Shown here piece after piece: positions 25,947-35,945 of a DNA stretch of 64,000 bases (its first letter is position 1; every line of letters begins with the position of its first letter). The notes beneath the pieces are model-generated. The model did not search any database. It was given only the letters and a program-made list of their open reading frames with translations, and was not told where the DNA came from. The position numbers were made by a program, and so were the translations under genes. The stretch is from Henriciella sp. (GTDB taxonomy: Bacteria > Pseudomonadota > Alphaproteobacteria > Caulobacterales > Hyphomonadaceae), in assembly GCA_017642885.1 (NCBI GenBank), contig JAEPOM010000019.1, forward strand, positions 1 through 64,000. The letters run 5' to 3'.

Positions 25947-26459
25947 ATGAAGTACGGCCGCACCTCACGATTGTCGAAAATGCGCCCCGGTGAAGTTGGG
26001 GCCATTGAAACGCCTCGCAATGAGCGCAGATTGATTGTTTGCTTCGATCCGTCGGACGAAAGAATAGCGGATGAAAATGGCATTTGTGTCGCGGGAATTG
26101 ACGTCTCAGCTCAGCAGCCGAGATTGGTTCATATGGACACTGCTCACAATGACTATTTCCCGGTTCGCGTATTTCCCGATGACGTTGAATTCGTGCCAGT
26201 TGAGAAAACTCGTAGCACTTTCGCCCACATTAATACTGATGGCACAGGAGCCATTTTTTTGGGATCAGCCGGAAAACTATGGTGGACAAACCGAACAGGC
26301 ACTTTTTTCGATTTAACGTCGTTCAAGGCGCAAACAAACTCGCCCTTTGAAAATGGGACCGCGTTTGGGTTTTGCGGCTGGCGTGTCGAACGATTCTATC
26401 GCAACAAGGTCGATCCTTGGTGGAAGTTTGAGTACTCCGAGCAAATTATCTCACCCTAA
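25947..26459 (+). CDS. Hypothetical protein, third gene of the TIR cassette
   Basis: I do not recognise this 170-residue protein. It lacks signal peptide and membrane segments; it is rich in beta-forming stretches (RRLIVCFDPSD, GICVAGIDVSA, DYFPVRVFPDDVEFVPV) and aromatic residues near the C-terminus (GWRVERFYRNK, PWWKFEYSEQ). GGGAG at 25932-25936 serves ATG 25947 or TTG 25944. It is tightly spaced with the zinc-ribbon gene and converges with the metallo-hydrolase gene, overlapping it by nine bases. The base composition is AT-richer than the surrounding core genes. Confidence 0.6.
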   Translation: MKYGRTSRLSKMRPGEVGAIETPRNERRLIVCFDPSDERIADENGICVAGIDVSAQQPRLVHMDTAHNDYFPVRVFPDDVEFVPVEKTRSTFAHINTDGTGAIFLGSAGKLWWTNRTGTFFDLTSFKAQTNSPFENGTAFGFCGWRVERFYRNKVDPWWKFEYSEQIISP

Positions 26460-27146
26460 CACAGCATCTGCCACGAACGGATTGTCCTTCCGCTCCTGGC
26501 CGAATGTGCTCATGGGGCCGTGGCCGGGGACGAAGCGCATGCCGTCGCCAAGGGGCCAGAGGTTCTGGACGATGCTGTCAATCAGCTGCTGGTGATTGCC
26601 TTTCGGAAAGTCTGTGCGGCCGATTGAGCCTCTGAACAGAACGTCGCCAACGAAAGCGAGCTGGCCGGTCTCGTGATAGATCACAACATGGCCGGGCGTG
26701 TGGCCGGGGCAGTGGGTGACGCCGAAGGTCTGGTCGCCCAGGGTCAGCGTGTCGCCTTCGTCCAGGTAGCGCGTCGGGACGACATTCTTGCCGTCGGCAA
26801 TGCCATATTTCGCGCCCTGGGCCTCGATCTCGTCGAGCAGCCACTGGTCATCCTTGTGTGGGCCAATGATCGGGCAGCCGGTGCGTTCACTCACGGCAGT
26901 CGCGGCGCCGGCATGGTCGAGATGGCCATGGGTCAGCCAGACGGCGACGATCTTGACGCCGAACTGCTCCGCTGCCGCCATCAGACGATCAGTCTCGCCG
27001 CCCGGATCGACGAAGACGCCTTCCATCGTGTCGCGATGCCAGACCAGCGAGGTGTTCTGCTGCAACGGCGTGACGGGGATGATGCGAATATCGAGCTTGG
27101 GCTCTGGCGCTTGTGCGGGGGCTTGGTCAGATGTCTGTTCGGTCAT
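26451..27146 (-). CDS. MBL-fold metallo-hydrolase (glyoxalase II-like)
   Basis: The 231-residue protein has the metallo-beta-lactamase fold with the metal motif HGHLDH (His73, His75, Asp77, His78), the later H in GHTPGHV and D in FVGDVLF. These residues support a binuclear metal site as in hydroxyacylglutathione hydrolase-like enzymes. An acidic, Pro/Ala-rich N-terminus (MTEQTSDQAPAQAPEPKL) precedes the fold. Likely a thioester hydrolase; substrate not determined. It lies 17 bases after the pqiA-like gene. Confidence 0.9.
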   Translation of the reverse strand: MTEQTSDQAPAQAPEPKLDIRIIPVTPLQQNTSLVWHRDTMEGVFVDPGGETDRLMAAAEQFGVKIVAVWLTHGHLDHAGAATAVSERTGCPIIGPHKDDQWLLDEIEAQGAKYGIADGKNVVPTRYLDEGDTLTLGDQTFGVTHCPGHTPGHVVIYHETGQLAFVGDVLFRGSIGRTDFPKGNHQQLIDSIVQNLWPLGDGMRFVPGHGPMSTFGQERKDNPFVADAVLG

Positions 27147-27163
27147 GGCAGGTCAGATAAGGA

Positions 27164-27727
27164 TTATTTGAACCGCGTAAAGGTAAGCCGCATCGTGGCG
27201 GCATTGTTCAGCAGCACGCCCAGGGCGAAATAATACAGGCCGGCGCGGGTCTCGAAGCCGATATAGATGCTGATCTGGCTGATCCCGATCAGTAAAGCGG
27301 CGAGGAAAACGTCCAGCATCGACCACTTGCCGAGCAGGTTGAGCAGGCTGGCCAGTTTCGGGCTCGGATGCGCGCCCTGGCGGAAAATGATCGCCGCAGT
27401 GATCGTCTTGGCCAGCGGGAAGATCCCGGAAAAGAAGATCACGACCAGGCCCAGAAACGGCAGGCCGCTCTCGAACAGGGTCTGCACGATGCCGTAGAGA
27501 TTATATTCCTGCCCGCCAAAGCCGAAACTGTTCGGCTTCCAGATTGAGGGCAGGACGAGTCCAGTAATGATCAGCGCGGTGGAGGCATAAAGCGCCATTT
27601 CGCTGAGCACGTCCCAAATCGGCAGGGCGCGCTGTGGCTCGATGACTGCGGATGTAGACCGGGTCATAGCCGAAGCCTCAGCTGAGGTTTCAGGCGAAGT
27701 CTCAGGCGGGGTAGGGGTCTCGCTCAT
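27164..27727 (-). CDS. Paraquat-inducible protein A (PqiA)-like membrane protein
   Basis: The 187-residue protein has an N-terminal cytoplasmic segment rich in Thr, Pro and Ser and then four hydrophobic helices (about residues 45-65, 92-115, 128-150 and 158-178) that match PqiA domain features (LPFLGLVVIFFSGIFPLAKTI, LLNLLGKWSMLDVFL). PqiA works with Mce-type PqiB in lipid transport in E. coli; no pqiB is present here. The frame extends far upstream across an antisense of the M48 gene, but that part is a shadow; ATG 27727 starts the family-like product. Confidence 0.82.
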   Translation of the reverse strand: MSETPTPPETSPETSAEASAMTRSTSAVIEPQRALPIWDVLSEMALYASTALIITGLVLPSIWKPNSFGFGGQEYNLYGIVQTLFESGLPFLGLVVIFFSGIFPLAKTITAAIIFRQGAHPSPKLASLLNLLGKWSMLDVFLAALLIGISQISIYIGFETRAGLYYFALGVLLNNAATMRLTFTRFK

Positions 27728-27823
27728 ATGTGCAGTGTTGCCGGGTGCGATTGTGTGGGTCAACGCCTTTCCTGCGCCCAGCCAGTGGGGTAAGGCAGGG
27801 TTAACGGGATATGGAGACGCGCA

Positions 27824-28741
27824 ATGCCGGGTGGACGCTTTAGCATCATCATTATCGGCCTGATCGGGCTGGTCGTGTATTATATGTCCAATCAGGAAGT
27901 GAACCCGTATTCGGGCAAGACCGAGTTCAACACGATCTCGATCGACCAGGCGAGCAAGCTCGGCGCGCAATCCTATGTCCAGATGCTGCGTCAGGAAGGC
28001 GGCAATGTGATCTGCGGTAGCGGCGCTGCGAGCTGTGATCTGGCCGGGCGGAGGGTCTACAATACCGTCAACGAGATCGGCGAGCGCCTGCGCGTTGCTG
28101 CGATCGAGATGGAGCGTGACTATCTGGCTGCCGGTTATGAATTTGAGCCGGTCGCAAAGGAGTTCGACTGGACGTTCAACGTGATCCAGTCCGAGCAACC
28201 GAATGCATTCTGCCTGCCCGGCGGCTATGTCGCCATCTATACCGGCATTCTCGACATTACCGGCAATTACGATCAGCGCGTGACGCTGGAAGACATTGCC
28301 GATGTCGACAAGTTGGCTGTGGTCATGGGGCACGAGATTGGCCACGCCCTGGCGCATCACGGCGCCAAGCGGATGAGTAATACCCGCCTCGCACAGATGG
28401 GCACGATGGCGGTTGGTCTCGGTCTCGGCGACATGGATCCAGGCCAGGCGCAAATGGTCCAGCAAGCCCTCGGCATGGCGGCGCGGGGCGGGCTGATGGC
28501 CTTCTCTCGAGAGCATGAAACGGAGGCCGACAAGATCGGGCTCGAGCTGCTGGTCCGCGCTTGCTACGACCCGCGCGAAGCGCCCGAGCTGTGGCAACGC
28601 ATGGGCCAGATTGGCGGCGGCCAGCGTCCCCCGGAATGGATGAGCACACACCCGGCGTCAGAGACCCGCGCGAGCAATTTCCGTCAGTGGATGCCGTCCG
28701 CGATTGAGATGTATGAGAGCCGCTGCGGGGCGCTGGATTAG
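27824..28741 (+). CDS. M48-family metalloprotease
   Basis: The 305-residue protein has one N-terminal membrane anchor (about residues 6-22) and an M48 zinc protease domain in the periplasm or cytoplasmic face. HEIGH (His170, Glu171, His174) is the metal/catalytic motif and the third ligand is in REHETEADKIGL. AFCLPGGYVAIYTGIL before it is the conserved substrate-cleft strand. It is close to BepA/LoiP-like envelope quality-control proteases. Start at ATG 27824 after GGAGACG. Confidence 0.88.
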   Translation: MPGGRFSIIIIGLIGLVVYYMSNQEVNPYSGKTEFNTISIDQASKLGAQSYVQMLRQEGGNVICGSGAASCDLAGRRVYNTVNEIGERLRVAAIEMERDYLAAGYEFEPVAKEFDWTFNVIQSEQPNAFCLPGGYVAIYTGILDITGNYDQRVTLEDIADVDKLAVVMGHEIGHALAHHGAKRMSNTRLAQMGTMAVGLGLGDMDPGQAQMVQQALGMAARGGLMAFSREHETEADKIGLELLVRACYDPREAPELWQRMGQIGGGQRPPEWMSTHPASETRASNFRQWMPSAIEMYESRCGALD

Positions 28742-28906
28742 GGGCTGGAGCGATTGATCCGACTCGCAGGCAGCTATGATCGTATGCGGGTAACAAAACC
28801 GAATTAAATATAGACTTAATATTTGATAATCTCTGTCTATTGCACTGAATAGTGTTACAATATAAGTGTATGACGAGTCTAGGGACATCCTGATGAAGGA
28901 TTCTCT

Positions 28907-29326
28907 ATGCCAATTACAACACGAACTGCAACGCACGATCATCAATACACACCGGCGAGTGCGCTGAATGGGTTCCGACTGATCCTAAAGGTGGACTGCA
29001 GTGTTGATACCGATGATCCCTGTAAAATTCTTGGGTTCAACAATTTGCGGATCAAGTTTCACAATCCCGGTCCGGGTTGGCGACTTCTGAGCAGCACCAC
29101 CAACCATAGCTACAATCTCCGACCGATGCCTGATTGCGTGAGTCGACTGGGTTTGAAGGGGTTTCAGGATGAGTTGTATGTTCGGGGTGCGGTCAATGCG
29201 GAATGGGTGACCCCTGGTATTCCGACTCCTTGGGGGAGTATTGGAAGCCTTACCATCGATACGGCTCAAATCGAGCTGCACATGATCGTTCGGGCCGATG
29301 GCTCAACCCAGAAGAGCGTGACCTGA
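28907..29326 (+). CDS. Orphan hypothetical protein in an AT-rich islet
   Basis: I do not recognise this 139-residue protein. It has no signal peptide or membrane helix; it is rich in beta segments with polar spacing (GFRLILKVDCSV, LYVRGAVNAEWV, IGSLTIDTAQIELHMIV) and three cysteines. AAGGA sits six bases before ATG 28907. Flanking DNA on both sides is AT-rich compared with neighbours and nothing else is coded nearby. It may be a recently acquired or fast-evolving gene. Confidence 0.6.
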   Translation: MPITTRTATHDHQYTPASALNGFRLILKVDCSVDTDDPCKILGFNNLRIKFHNPGPGWRLLSSTTNHSYNLRPMPDCVSRLGLKGFQDELYVRGAVNAEWVTPGIPTPWGSIGSLTIDTAQIELHMIVRADGSTQKSVT

Positions 29327-29552
29327 TCCTCCACGAAAAGAAGTCCCTTACAGGCACTGAGGCACGAGTCTTAGCGCACCCGAACGGCCATTCGCGGATG
29401 AGTTGTGCGCGTGCGGCGCCTCACTCGGTATAGTTAAAACCTCTAGGGGCTAGTACTATTATTAATTGGATTTATGCCCCTTGGCGCGGTAGGCCAGCAC
29501 CATAGTTGGGTAATCCTACCTGACGCCCACTCAAAACATGACAGGAGATTCC

Positions 29553-31754
29553 ATGGCTGATGACATGAAGTGCCCAATGCGCGGCGGTTTCAAATCCGGT
29601 GACCTTGCCAATAAAAGCTGGTGGCCTGAGCAACTCAACTTGAAGATGCTCAACCAGAATGCCCCGCAGGTGAGCCCTCTGGAAGATGATTTTGACTATG
29701 CCAAGGAATTTGAGTCGCTCGATTATGACGCGCTGAAAAAAGATCTCGCCGCACTGGTTACGGAAAGCCAGGAATGGTGGCCAGCTGACTATGGCAACTA
29801 TACAGGCTTCTTCGTTCGCATGGCCTGGCACAGCGCCGGGACGTATCGCACCTATGATGGTCGCGGCGGCGCGAATTCCGGTTCGCAGCGCTTTGCGCCC
29901 CTGAATAGCTGGCCAGACAATGGCAACCTCGACAAGGCCCGCCGCCTGCTTTGGCCGATCAAGCAAAAGTACGGCAACAAGATTTCCTGGGCCGACCTGA
30001 TGATCCTTGCCGCCAATGTCGGCATGGAAACATGTGGCCTGAAGACGTTCGGCTTTTCCGGCGGCCGTGCGGACTGGTTTGAGCCTGAAGAAGACATTTA
30101 CTGGGGTCCTGAAGCGGATTGGCTGCTTTCCTCCGGCAATGAGAAGAGCCGCTATGCTGGTCAACGCGACTACAAAGCCTCAGACGCAGACGCAGCGAAG
30201 CTCGATACGCCGCTTGGCGCGGTGATGATGGGCCTGATCTATGTGAACCCAGAAGGCCCGGATGCGGTTCCGGATCCAATTGCTGAAGCGCACGATATCC
30301 GCGTGACTTTCGCCCGCATGGCGATGAATGACGAAGAGACCGTTGCGCTGGTTGCCGGTGGTCACACGTTCGGGAAAGGCCACGGCGCTGGACCAGAAGA
30401 CCTGGTTGGCGTTGAGCCAGAAGGCGCACCAATGCAGAATATGGGCTTTGGCTGGATGAACAGCCACGGCTCCGGTAAAGGCGACGACACCACGACGGCT
30501 GGCTTTGAAGGTCCATGGACCCCAACGCCAGACACGTGGGACATGACCTATTTCGAGAACCTGCTGAAATATGAGTGGGAACAGGTAAAGAGCCCGGCTG
30601 GACACGTTCAGTGGCAGCCAAAGCCAGGCCAAGGAGCTCCTGAAGCCCCGATGGCGCATGACCCGTCCAAAACTCAACCTCTGATGATGACGACGGCAGA
30701 CATGTCTCTGAAAATGTTCCCGGACTATGCAAAAATCTCAGCCGACTTCCTGGCCAACCCAGACAAGTTTGCTGACGCATATGCCCGCGCCTGGTTCAAG
30801 CTGACCCACCGCGATATGGGACCAAAGTCTCGCTATGTCGGCCCGGAAGTTCCAGCGGAAGATCTGATCTGGCAGGATCCGATCCCAGCAGCGTCTGGCC
30901 CGGCTATCAGTGACGCAGACATTGCCGATCTGAAAGCGCAAATCCTCGGCTCTGGCCTGAGCGTGTCTCAATTGGTCAACACAGCCTGGGCATCCGCTTC
31001 AACCTTCCGCGACTCTGATAAGCGCGGTGGCGCGAACGGTGCACGGATCGCTCTGGCGCCGCAAAAAGACTGGGCCATCAATGTCTCATCTGGCGTGCCA
31101 GAAGTGGTCGCGAAACTGAAAGAGATCCAGACTTCTTTCAATGCCAGCGGCTCGCAAGTCTCTCTGGCTGACCTGATCGTCCTCGGCGGCTGCGCAGCCA
31201 TCGAGAAAGCATCAGGCGCGTCTGTGCCGTTTACCCCAGGCCGCGGTGACGCGACTCAGGAATGGACGGATGCAGATTCGTTCGAAGCGCTAGAGCCAAA
31301 GGTCGATGGCTTCCGCAATTACAGCGACACCGAAGATCCACGTGCGACCGAAGAACTACTGGTCGACAAAGCCGCTCTGCTGAAACTGAGCGCGCCGGAG
31401 ATGACCGTTCTGGTCGGCGGCCTCCGCGTTCTTGGCGCGAATGCTGCGGGATCGAACCATGGTGTTTTCACCGACAATGTCGGCACGCTCAGCAATGACT
31501 TCTTCGTCAACGTCCTCGACATGGCGAATGAGTGGGTTGCCGATCCATCCGAGGAACTGTTCGAAGGACGCGATCGCAAGACGGGCGCTGTGAAGTTCAC
31601 CGGAACACGCGCCGACCTGGTGTTCGGTTCGAACTCCATCCTGCGCTCGATTTCGGAAGTCTACGCTCAGAACGATTCCAAAGAGCGCTTCACCCGTGAC
31701 TTCATCAAAGCCTGGAACAAGGTGATGATGCTCGACCGGTTCGACGTGAATTAG
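29553..31754 (+). CDS. katG: Catalase-peroxidase KatG
   Basis: The 733-residue bifunctional heme enzyme destroys hydrogen peroxide by catalase and peroxidase activity. The distal heme motif [11 protein letters not shown] has Arg89, Trp92 and His93, the proximal [10 protein letters not shown] and the N-P-E-G-P-D segment with the crosslinking Tyr upstream fit KatG, and two tandem peroxidase-like halves are present (second half begins about residue 420). ATG 29553 is chosen because AGGAG lies six bases before it; ATG 29538 would add five residues. KatG is usually OxyR-controlled; I saw no certain OxyR site. No promoter partner gene is adjacent. Confidence 0.97.
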   Translation: MADDMKCPMRGGFKSGDLANKSWWPEQLNLKMLNQNAPQVSPLEDDFDYAKEFESLDYDALKKDLAALVTESQEWWPADYGNYTGFFVRMAWHSAGTYRTYDGRGGANSGSQRFAPLNSWPDNGNLDKARRLLWPIKQKYGNKISWADLMILAANVGMETCGLKTFGFSGGRADWFEPEEDIYWGPEADWLLSSGNEKSRYAGQRDYKASDADAAKLDTPLGAVMMGLIYVNPEGPDAVPDPIAEAHDIRVTFARMAMNDEETVALVAGGHTFGKGHGAGPEDLVGVEPEGAPMQNMGFGWMNSHGSGKGDDTTTAGFEGPWTPTPDTWDMTYFENLLKYEWEQVKSPAGHVQWQPKPGQGAPEAPMAHDPSKTQPLMMTTADMSLKMFPDYAKISADFLANPDKFADAYARAWFKLTHRDMGPKSRYVGPEVPAEDLIWQDPIPAASGPAISDADIADLKAQILGSGLSVSQLVNTAWASASTFRDSDKRGGANGARIALAPQKDWAINVSSGVPEVVAKLKEIQTSFNASGSQVSLADLIVLGGCAAIEKASGASVPFTPGRGDATQEWTDADSFEALEPKVDGFRNYSDTEDPRATEELLVDKAALLKLSAPEMTVLVGGLRVLGANAAGSNHGVFTDNVGTLSNDFFVNVLDMANEWVADPSEELFEGRDRKTGAVKFTGTRADLVFGSNSILRSISEVYAQNDSKERFTRDFIKAWNKVMMLDRFDVN

Positions 31755-31778
31755 GCTTCGGTTTCAATCGATTTGAAG

Positions 31779-31810
31779 AAGGCGGTCCCAATCGGGGTCG
31801 CCTTTTTTAT
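31779..31810 (+). terminator. Rho-independent terminator after katG
   Basis: AAGGCGGTCCC (31779-31789) pairs with GGGGTCGCCTT (31794-31804) with two G-U pairs, closing the four-base loop AATC, and is followed by TTTTT. It lies 25 bases after the katG stop. Confidence 0.9.
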
Positions 31811-31875
31811 GACGCTACGGCATGGCCCCAATGCCGCCGATACGTGTTCGGGACCCGCGCGCGGCAAGACACGGT

Positions 31876-32262
31876 CTATTTCGGCTCGATCAGATCCCAG
31901 AGATTGCCCCATGGATCCTGAAAAACAGCGACGCTGCCATAATCCTCATGTCGCGGTTCTTCCTTGAAAACCACGCCCTTGGCTTTCATGGCCTGATAGT
32001 CGCGCTCGAAATTATCCGTGTGCAAGAAAAATCCAACCCGCCCGCCGGTCTGATTGCCGATCGCGGCGGTTTGTGCCGGGCCATCGGCCTTGGCGAGCAG
32101 GATCGCGGTCTCAGCCCCCGGAGGCGCAACGCGGATCCAACGCTTGGTCGGCCCCCGCGGGGTATCCTCGAGAAGCTCGAAACCAAGCGCGCTCACGTAG
32201 AAATCGATCCCGGCATCATAGTCCGGGACGACGATTGTGAAGATGGCGATGGATCGGCTCAA
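31876..32262 (-). CDS. VOC-family protein, end of the methionine operon
   Basis: The 128-residue protein is a vicinal oxygen chelate-fold protein (glyoxalase/bleomycin resistance group). The first module [28 protein letters not shown] and the second with [18 protein letters not shown] are clear. It overlaps the end of metH part 2 by four bases (ATGA) and so is translated with it, but its substrate is unknown; I see no link to methionine chemistry beyond position. Confidence 0.85.
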   Translation of the reverse strand: MSRSIAIFTIVVPDYDAGIDFYVSALGFELLEDTPRGPTKRWIRVAPPGAETAILLAKADGPAQTAAIGNQTGGRVGFFLHTDNFERDYQAMKAKGVVFKEEPRHEDYGSVAVFQDPWGNLWDLIEPK

Positions 32263-34892
32263 GCCGCCTCAACCTCAGCTTCGCCCGGATCATAGTTAAG
32301 GATCGGGCCGAGCCAGCGTTCTGCGGTTCGCAGCTTCATGCCTTTGCGGCGGGCATAGTCTTCAACCTGGTCGCGTTCGATGCGGCCAACGGCGAAATAG
32401 ACGCTTTCCGGGTGCGCCATGTAGAGGCCTGAGACCGAGGCTGCGGGGGTCATCGCGTAGGAACTGGTGAGCTCCATGCCAATCCGGCCCGCATCGAGGA
32501 GCTTAAACAGTGTCTCTTTTTCAGTGTGGTCCGGCTGGCAGGGATAGCCCGGCGCCGGGCGGATGCCGGAATAGGCTTCCTTGACCAGATCAGCCTGATC
32601 GAAGGCCTCGTCGGCGGCGTAGCCCCAATGGATCTTGCGGACCTGCTCGTGCATATATTCCGCCATAGCCTCGGCGAAGCGGTCGGCGAGGGCTTTGACC
32701 ATGATGGCGGAATAATCGTCCGCGTCGGCTTCGAACTTTTTGGCGATTTGTTCGGCTTCCGGGCCAGATGTGACGGCGAAGCCGCCAATATGATCGCCTT
32801 GCTCAGCGAGAAAGTCAGACAGCGCGAAATTGGCGCGGCTATTGTCTTTGACCATTTGCTGGCGAAGCGTGTGGAATGTGTCGCCAGTCTCCAGCTTAAT
32901 GTCATCGCCGTAGCGCTCAGCGCCCCAGAATCCGATCACGGCTTTCGGCTTGAACCAGTCCTGACCGAGGATTTGTTGCATCATGTTTTCAGTATCGCGC
33001 CAGAGGTCGCGGGCGGCCTCGCCGACAATGTCATCCTCAAGGATTTGCGGGAACCGGCCGGCCAGGTTCCAGCTCGAGAAATAGGGCGTCCAGTCAATGT
33101 AGCGAGCGACTTCAGAGAGGTCGAAATCCTCGAACACTCTGGTGCCGGAAAAGCTTGGCGCAGGCGGCGTTGGCTCTTCCAGTTTGTGGGCATGCGAGCG
33201 CGCGACACCGATCGGATGTCGCGGCTTAGGCGGCCCGCCGGCACGGCTGTCGCGCATACGTTGATATTTGGCCTGCGCCGTTTCGACAAAGAGCGGGCGA
33301 TCCTCATCCGATAGAAGCGCCGAGACGACGCCGACAGCGCGGCTGGCATCGGTGACGTGAATGGTCGGGCCATTGTCGCGGGCCGGATCGATCTTCACCG
33401 CGGTGTGCGCCGGGGACGTCGTCGCCCCGCCAATCAGCAGCGGCTGTTTCATGCCGGTGCGCTGCATCTCGCGTGCGACATAGACCATCTCGTCCAGGCT
33501 TGGCGTGATCAGGCCAGAGAGACCGATTATGTCGGCGTTTTCTTCCTTGGCTTTGGCGAGAATATCCTCGCATGGGACCATGACGCCCATATCGACAATC
33601 TCGTAGCCATTACAGGCGAGCACGACGCCGACAATGTTCTTGCCGATATCGTGGACGTCGCCTTTGACCGTCGCCATCAGGACTTTGCCGTTTGAGACGT
33701 CGACGGTGCCGAGTTCTTCCTTCTCGGCTTCCATGAACGGGTCGAGATAGGCGACAGCCGCTTTCATCACGCGCGCCGATTTCACCACTTGTGGAAGAAA
33801 CATTTTACCCGAACCGAACAAGTCGCCGACCACGTTCATACCATCCATTAGCGGGCCTTCGATGACGTGCAGCGGGCGCGTCGCTGCGGCGCGGGCTTCT
33901 TCAGTGTCTTCCTCGATGAATTCGGTAATGCCGTTGACCAGCGCGTGTTCGAGCCGCTTGTTCACATCGGCTTCGCGCCAGGACATGTCCTTTTCAGCGC
34001 TCTTGCCTTTTTGGCCGCGGAACTGTTCGGCATAGTCAACCAGCGCCTCGGTCGCGTCGTTGTTACGGTTGAGGATGACGTCTTCTACCAGCTCGCGCAG
34101 CTTCGGTTCGATCTCGTCATAAATATCGAGCTGGCCAGCATTCACGATGCCCATATCCATCCCAGCGGGGATCGCGTAGTACAGGAAAACCGAGTGCATG
34201 GCGCGGCGCACCGGCTCATTGCCCCGGAAGGAGAATGAGACGTTGGAGAGCCCGCCCGAAATGTGACAGCCCGGACACGTCTCGCGGATCACCTTTGTCG
34301 CTTCGATAAAGTCGACGGCATAATTATTGTGCTCTTCGATCCCTGTCGCGACGGCGAATACGTTAGGGTCGAAAATGATGTCTTCAGCCGGGAAGCCGAC
34401 CTCTTCGGTGAGGATTTTGAAGGCGCGCTGACAGATCTCAACCTTGCGCGGTGCGGTGTCGGCCTGACCAACTTCATCAAACGCCATGACCACGACCGCG
34501 GCACCATAAGACAGACATTTACGAGCCTGTTCGCGGAATTGATCTTCGCCTTCTTTCATCGAGATCGAGTTGACCACGGCCTTGCCCTGCACGCATTTGA
34601 GACCCGCCTCGATGACCTCCCACTTGGAGCTGTCAATCATGACCGGGACACGGGCAATATCCGGTTCCGCCGCGATGAGATTGAGGAACGTGGTCATCGC
34701 CTCGGCGCCGTCCAGCATACCCTCATCCATGTTCACATCGATGATCTGCGCACCGTTCTCGACTTGCTGGCGCGCGACTTCAACGGCGGCGGCATAATCA
34801 CCATTGGCGATCAGCTTCCGGAACCGGGCGGAGCCGGTAACATTGGTACGCTCGCCAATATTGACGAAACTCTGGGAGGCGGAAATGGTCAT
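32259..34892 (-). CDS. metH: Methionine synthase, folate/cobalamin/activation part (split MetH)
   Basis: The 877-residue protein carries the MetH domains after the homocysteine domain: pterin-binding domain (about 1-260; [11 protein letters not shown] start, [12 protein letters not shown]), cobalamin cap and Rossmann B12 domain with the DxHxxG motif (Asp412, His414, Gly417) and the C-terminal activation (AdoMet-binding) domain with [12 protein letters not shown]. Together with the upstream part it equals one MetH. It transfers a methyl group from methyl-THF via cobalamin to homocysteine held by the separate subunit. It overlaps the VOC gene by four bases and starts 124 bases after DUF1428. 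Confidence 0.95.
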   Translation of the reverse strand: MTISASQSFVNIGERTNVTGSARFRKLIANGDYAAAVEVARQQVENGAQIIDVNMDEGMLDGAEAMTTFLNLIAAEPDIARVPVMIDSSKWEVIEAGLKCVQGKAVVNSISMKEGEDQFREQARKCLSYGAAVVVMAFDEVGQADTAPRKVEICQRAFKILTEEVGFPAEDIIFDPNVFAVATGIEEHNNYAVDFIEATKVIRETCPGCHISGGLSNVSFSFRGNEPVRRAMHSVFLYYAIPAGMDMGIVNAGQLDIYDEIEPKLRELVEDVILNRNNDATEALVDYAEQFRGQKGKSAEKDMSWREADVNKRLEHALVNGITEFIEEDTEEARAAATRPLHVIEGPLMDGMNVVGDLFGSGKMFLPQVVKSARVMKAAVAYLDPFMEAEKEELGTVDVSNGKVLMATVKGDVHDIGKNIVGVVLACNGYEIVDMGVMVPCEDILAKAKEENADIIGLSGLITPSLDEMVYVAREMQRTGMKQPLLIGGATTSPAHTAVKIDPARDNGPTIHVTDASRAVGVVSALLSDEDRPLFVETAQAKYQRMRDSRAGGPPKPRHPIGVARSHAHKLEEPTPPAPSFSGTRVFEDFDLSEVARYIDWTPYFSSWNLAGRFPQILEDDIVGEAARDLWRDTENMMQQILGQDWFKPKAVIGFWGAERYGDDIKLETGDTFHTLRQQMVKDNSRANFALSDFLAEQGDHIGGFAVTSGPEAEQIAKKFEADADDYSAIMVKALADRFAEAMAEYMHEQVRKIHWGYAADEAFDQADLVKEAYSGIRPAPGYPCQPDHTEKETLFKLLDAGRIGMELTSSYAMTPAASVSGLYMAHPESVYFAVGRIERDQVEDYARRKGMKLRTAERWLGPILNYDPGEAEVEAA

Positions 34893-35016
34893 GTTCGCAG
34901 TCTTGCTTTTCTCAATGTCAGCCAGGAAATCGCGTGAGCGATTCTCCGGGAGCCAGTCTCTTTTTCGCGTTGGACCCCGGATCCACGCCCGGGATAACAG
35001 CGGCTAATTCTCGTCT

Positions 35017-35367
35017 CTAAACTTCCAAAATGTTCTCAAAGCTGCCGATCAGCATGCGGGCGCCGTCAAAGGGCATGGGCAGGTCGCTATTGAAGATCGG
35101 GTCGGCCATGCATTGCTCCATGCCTTCGTCGCGGGCCTGTTTGGACGGCCATTCGATCCAGGAGAAGACGATCACTTCGCCCGGCTTGGCTTTCACCGCC
35201 AGTGGGAAAGACGTAACCTCGCCCTGCGGCACCTCATCGCCCCAATTGTCCATGATCCGCAAGGCACCATACTTCTTGAAGACCGGGCCGGTGACGCGCG
35301 CGTGCTCGAGATACGCCTCTTTGTTTTCAGCCGGTACGGCCGCGACAAAGCCATCAACATACGTCAT
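35017..35367 (-). CDS. DUF1428 protein (YbaA-like)
   Basis: The 116-residue protein matches DUF1428 with VDGFVAAVPAENKEAYLEHARVTGPVFKKYGALRIMDNWGDEVPQGEVTSF and FSWIEWPSKQARDEGM; it folds as a dimeric alpha-beta barrel. Function unknown. It shares one base with the upstream PNPOx-like gene end (35367), so the two are coupled, and it precedes metH part 2 by 124 bases. Confidence 0.88.
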   Translation of the reverse strand: MTYVDGFVAAVPAENKEAYLEHARVTGPVFKKYGALRIMDNWGDEVPQGEVTSFPLAVKAKPGEVIVFSWIEWPSKQARDEGMEQCMADPIFNSDLPMPFDGARMLIGSFENILEV

Positions 35368-35918
35368 CAGGTCTTCTCCCGGACGAGGCCTGTGAGGCCA
35401 TCAATGCTCTCAGCGTTCTTCTGGTAGCGGCTCTCCACCCATTCCTCGGTCGACTTATTGTCGACATATCGGGTCAGCTGATCCCGCTCGCCTTTAAACT
35501 CATAGAACGGTACGCCCCAGCCGCAGCTATCCTGGATGCGGTTGAGTTTGACTTTGAACACACCGCGGGCCCGCTCGAAGCCGGGGAAAAGGCTGAGCAT
35601 CTCATCCCATTCCGCGTGGTGTGGATTGACCACTTCGCCGGTGCCGAACAGGCGCAAAATGTTGGCGGGGCCCTCAAAGGCGCAAAACATTATGGTGATC
35701 CGGCCATTCTCTTGCACATGGGCCTGCGTCTCAATGCCGGAGCCGCCAAGATCGAGCCAGGCGACCGTGGTGTCATCAATCACTTTGAACGCGTCATAGC
35801 CCTTTGGTGACAGGTTGATGTGCCCGTCTCCGGACAGCGGCGCGGACGCCACGAAGAACATCTTTTGCTTTTCGATGAAGCTGATGATGCGGTCGTCGAG
35901 TTTGTCATAGACTTTCAT
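35367..35918 (-). CDS. Pyridoxamine 5'-phosphate oxidase-family protein
   Basis: The 183-residue protein has the split-barrel flavin-binding fold of the PNPOx-like family (FFVASAPLSGDGHINLSPKGYDAFKVID, TVAWLDLGGSGIETQAHVQENGRITIMFCAFEGPANILRLFGTG). It is not PdxH itself (too short and lacking the PLP-site C-terminus). It may bind FMN or F420; activity unknown. Ribosome site GGAGACC precedes ATG 35918. It lies 27 bases after metH part 1, inside the methionine operon. Confidence 0.86.
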   Translation of the reverse strand: MKVYDKLDDRIISFIEKQKMFFVASAPLSGDGHINLSPKGYDAFKVIDDTTVAWLDLGGSGIETQAHVQENGRITIMFCAFEGPANILRLFGTGEVVNPHHAEWDEMLSLFPGFERARGVFKVKLNRIQDSCGWGVPFYEFKGERDQLTRYVDNKSTEEWVESRYQKNAESIDGLTGLVREKT

Positions 35919-35945
35919 GGGCGGTCTCCTTGTGCGCGATGCGCC

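Noticed and set aside
27728-28651. Long N-terminal extension of the PqiA-like frame
   Set aside because: It is antisense to the M48 protease gene, whose family motifs are clear; the PqiA-like product starts at 27727.
29472-30164. 230-codon minus-strand frame opposite katG
   Set aside because: It is a shadow of the highly conserved KatG coding sequence.
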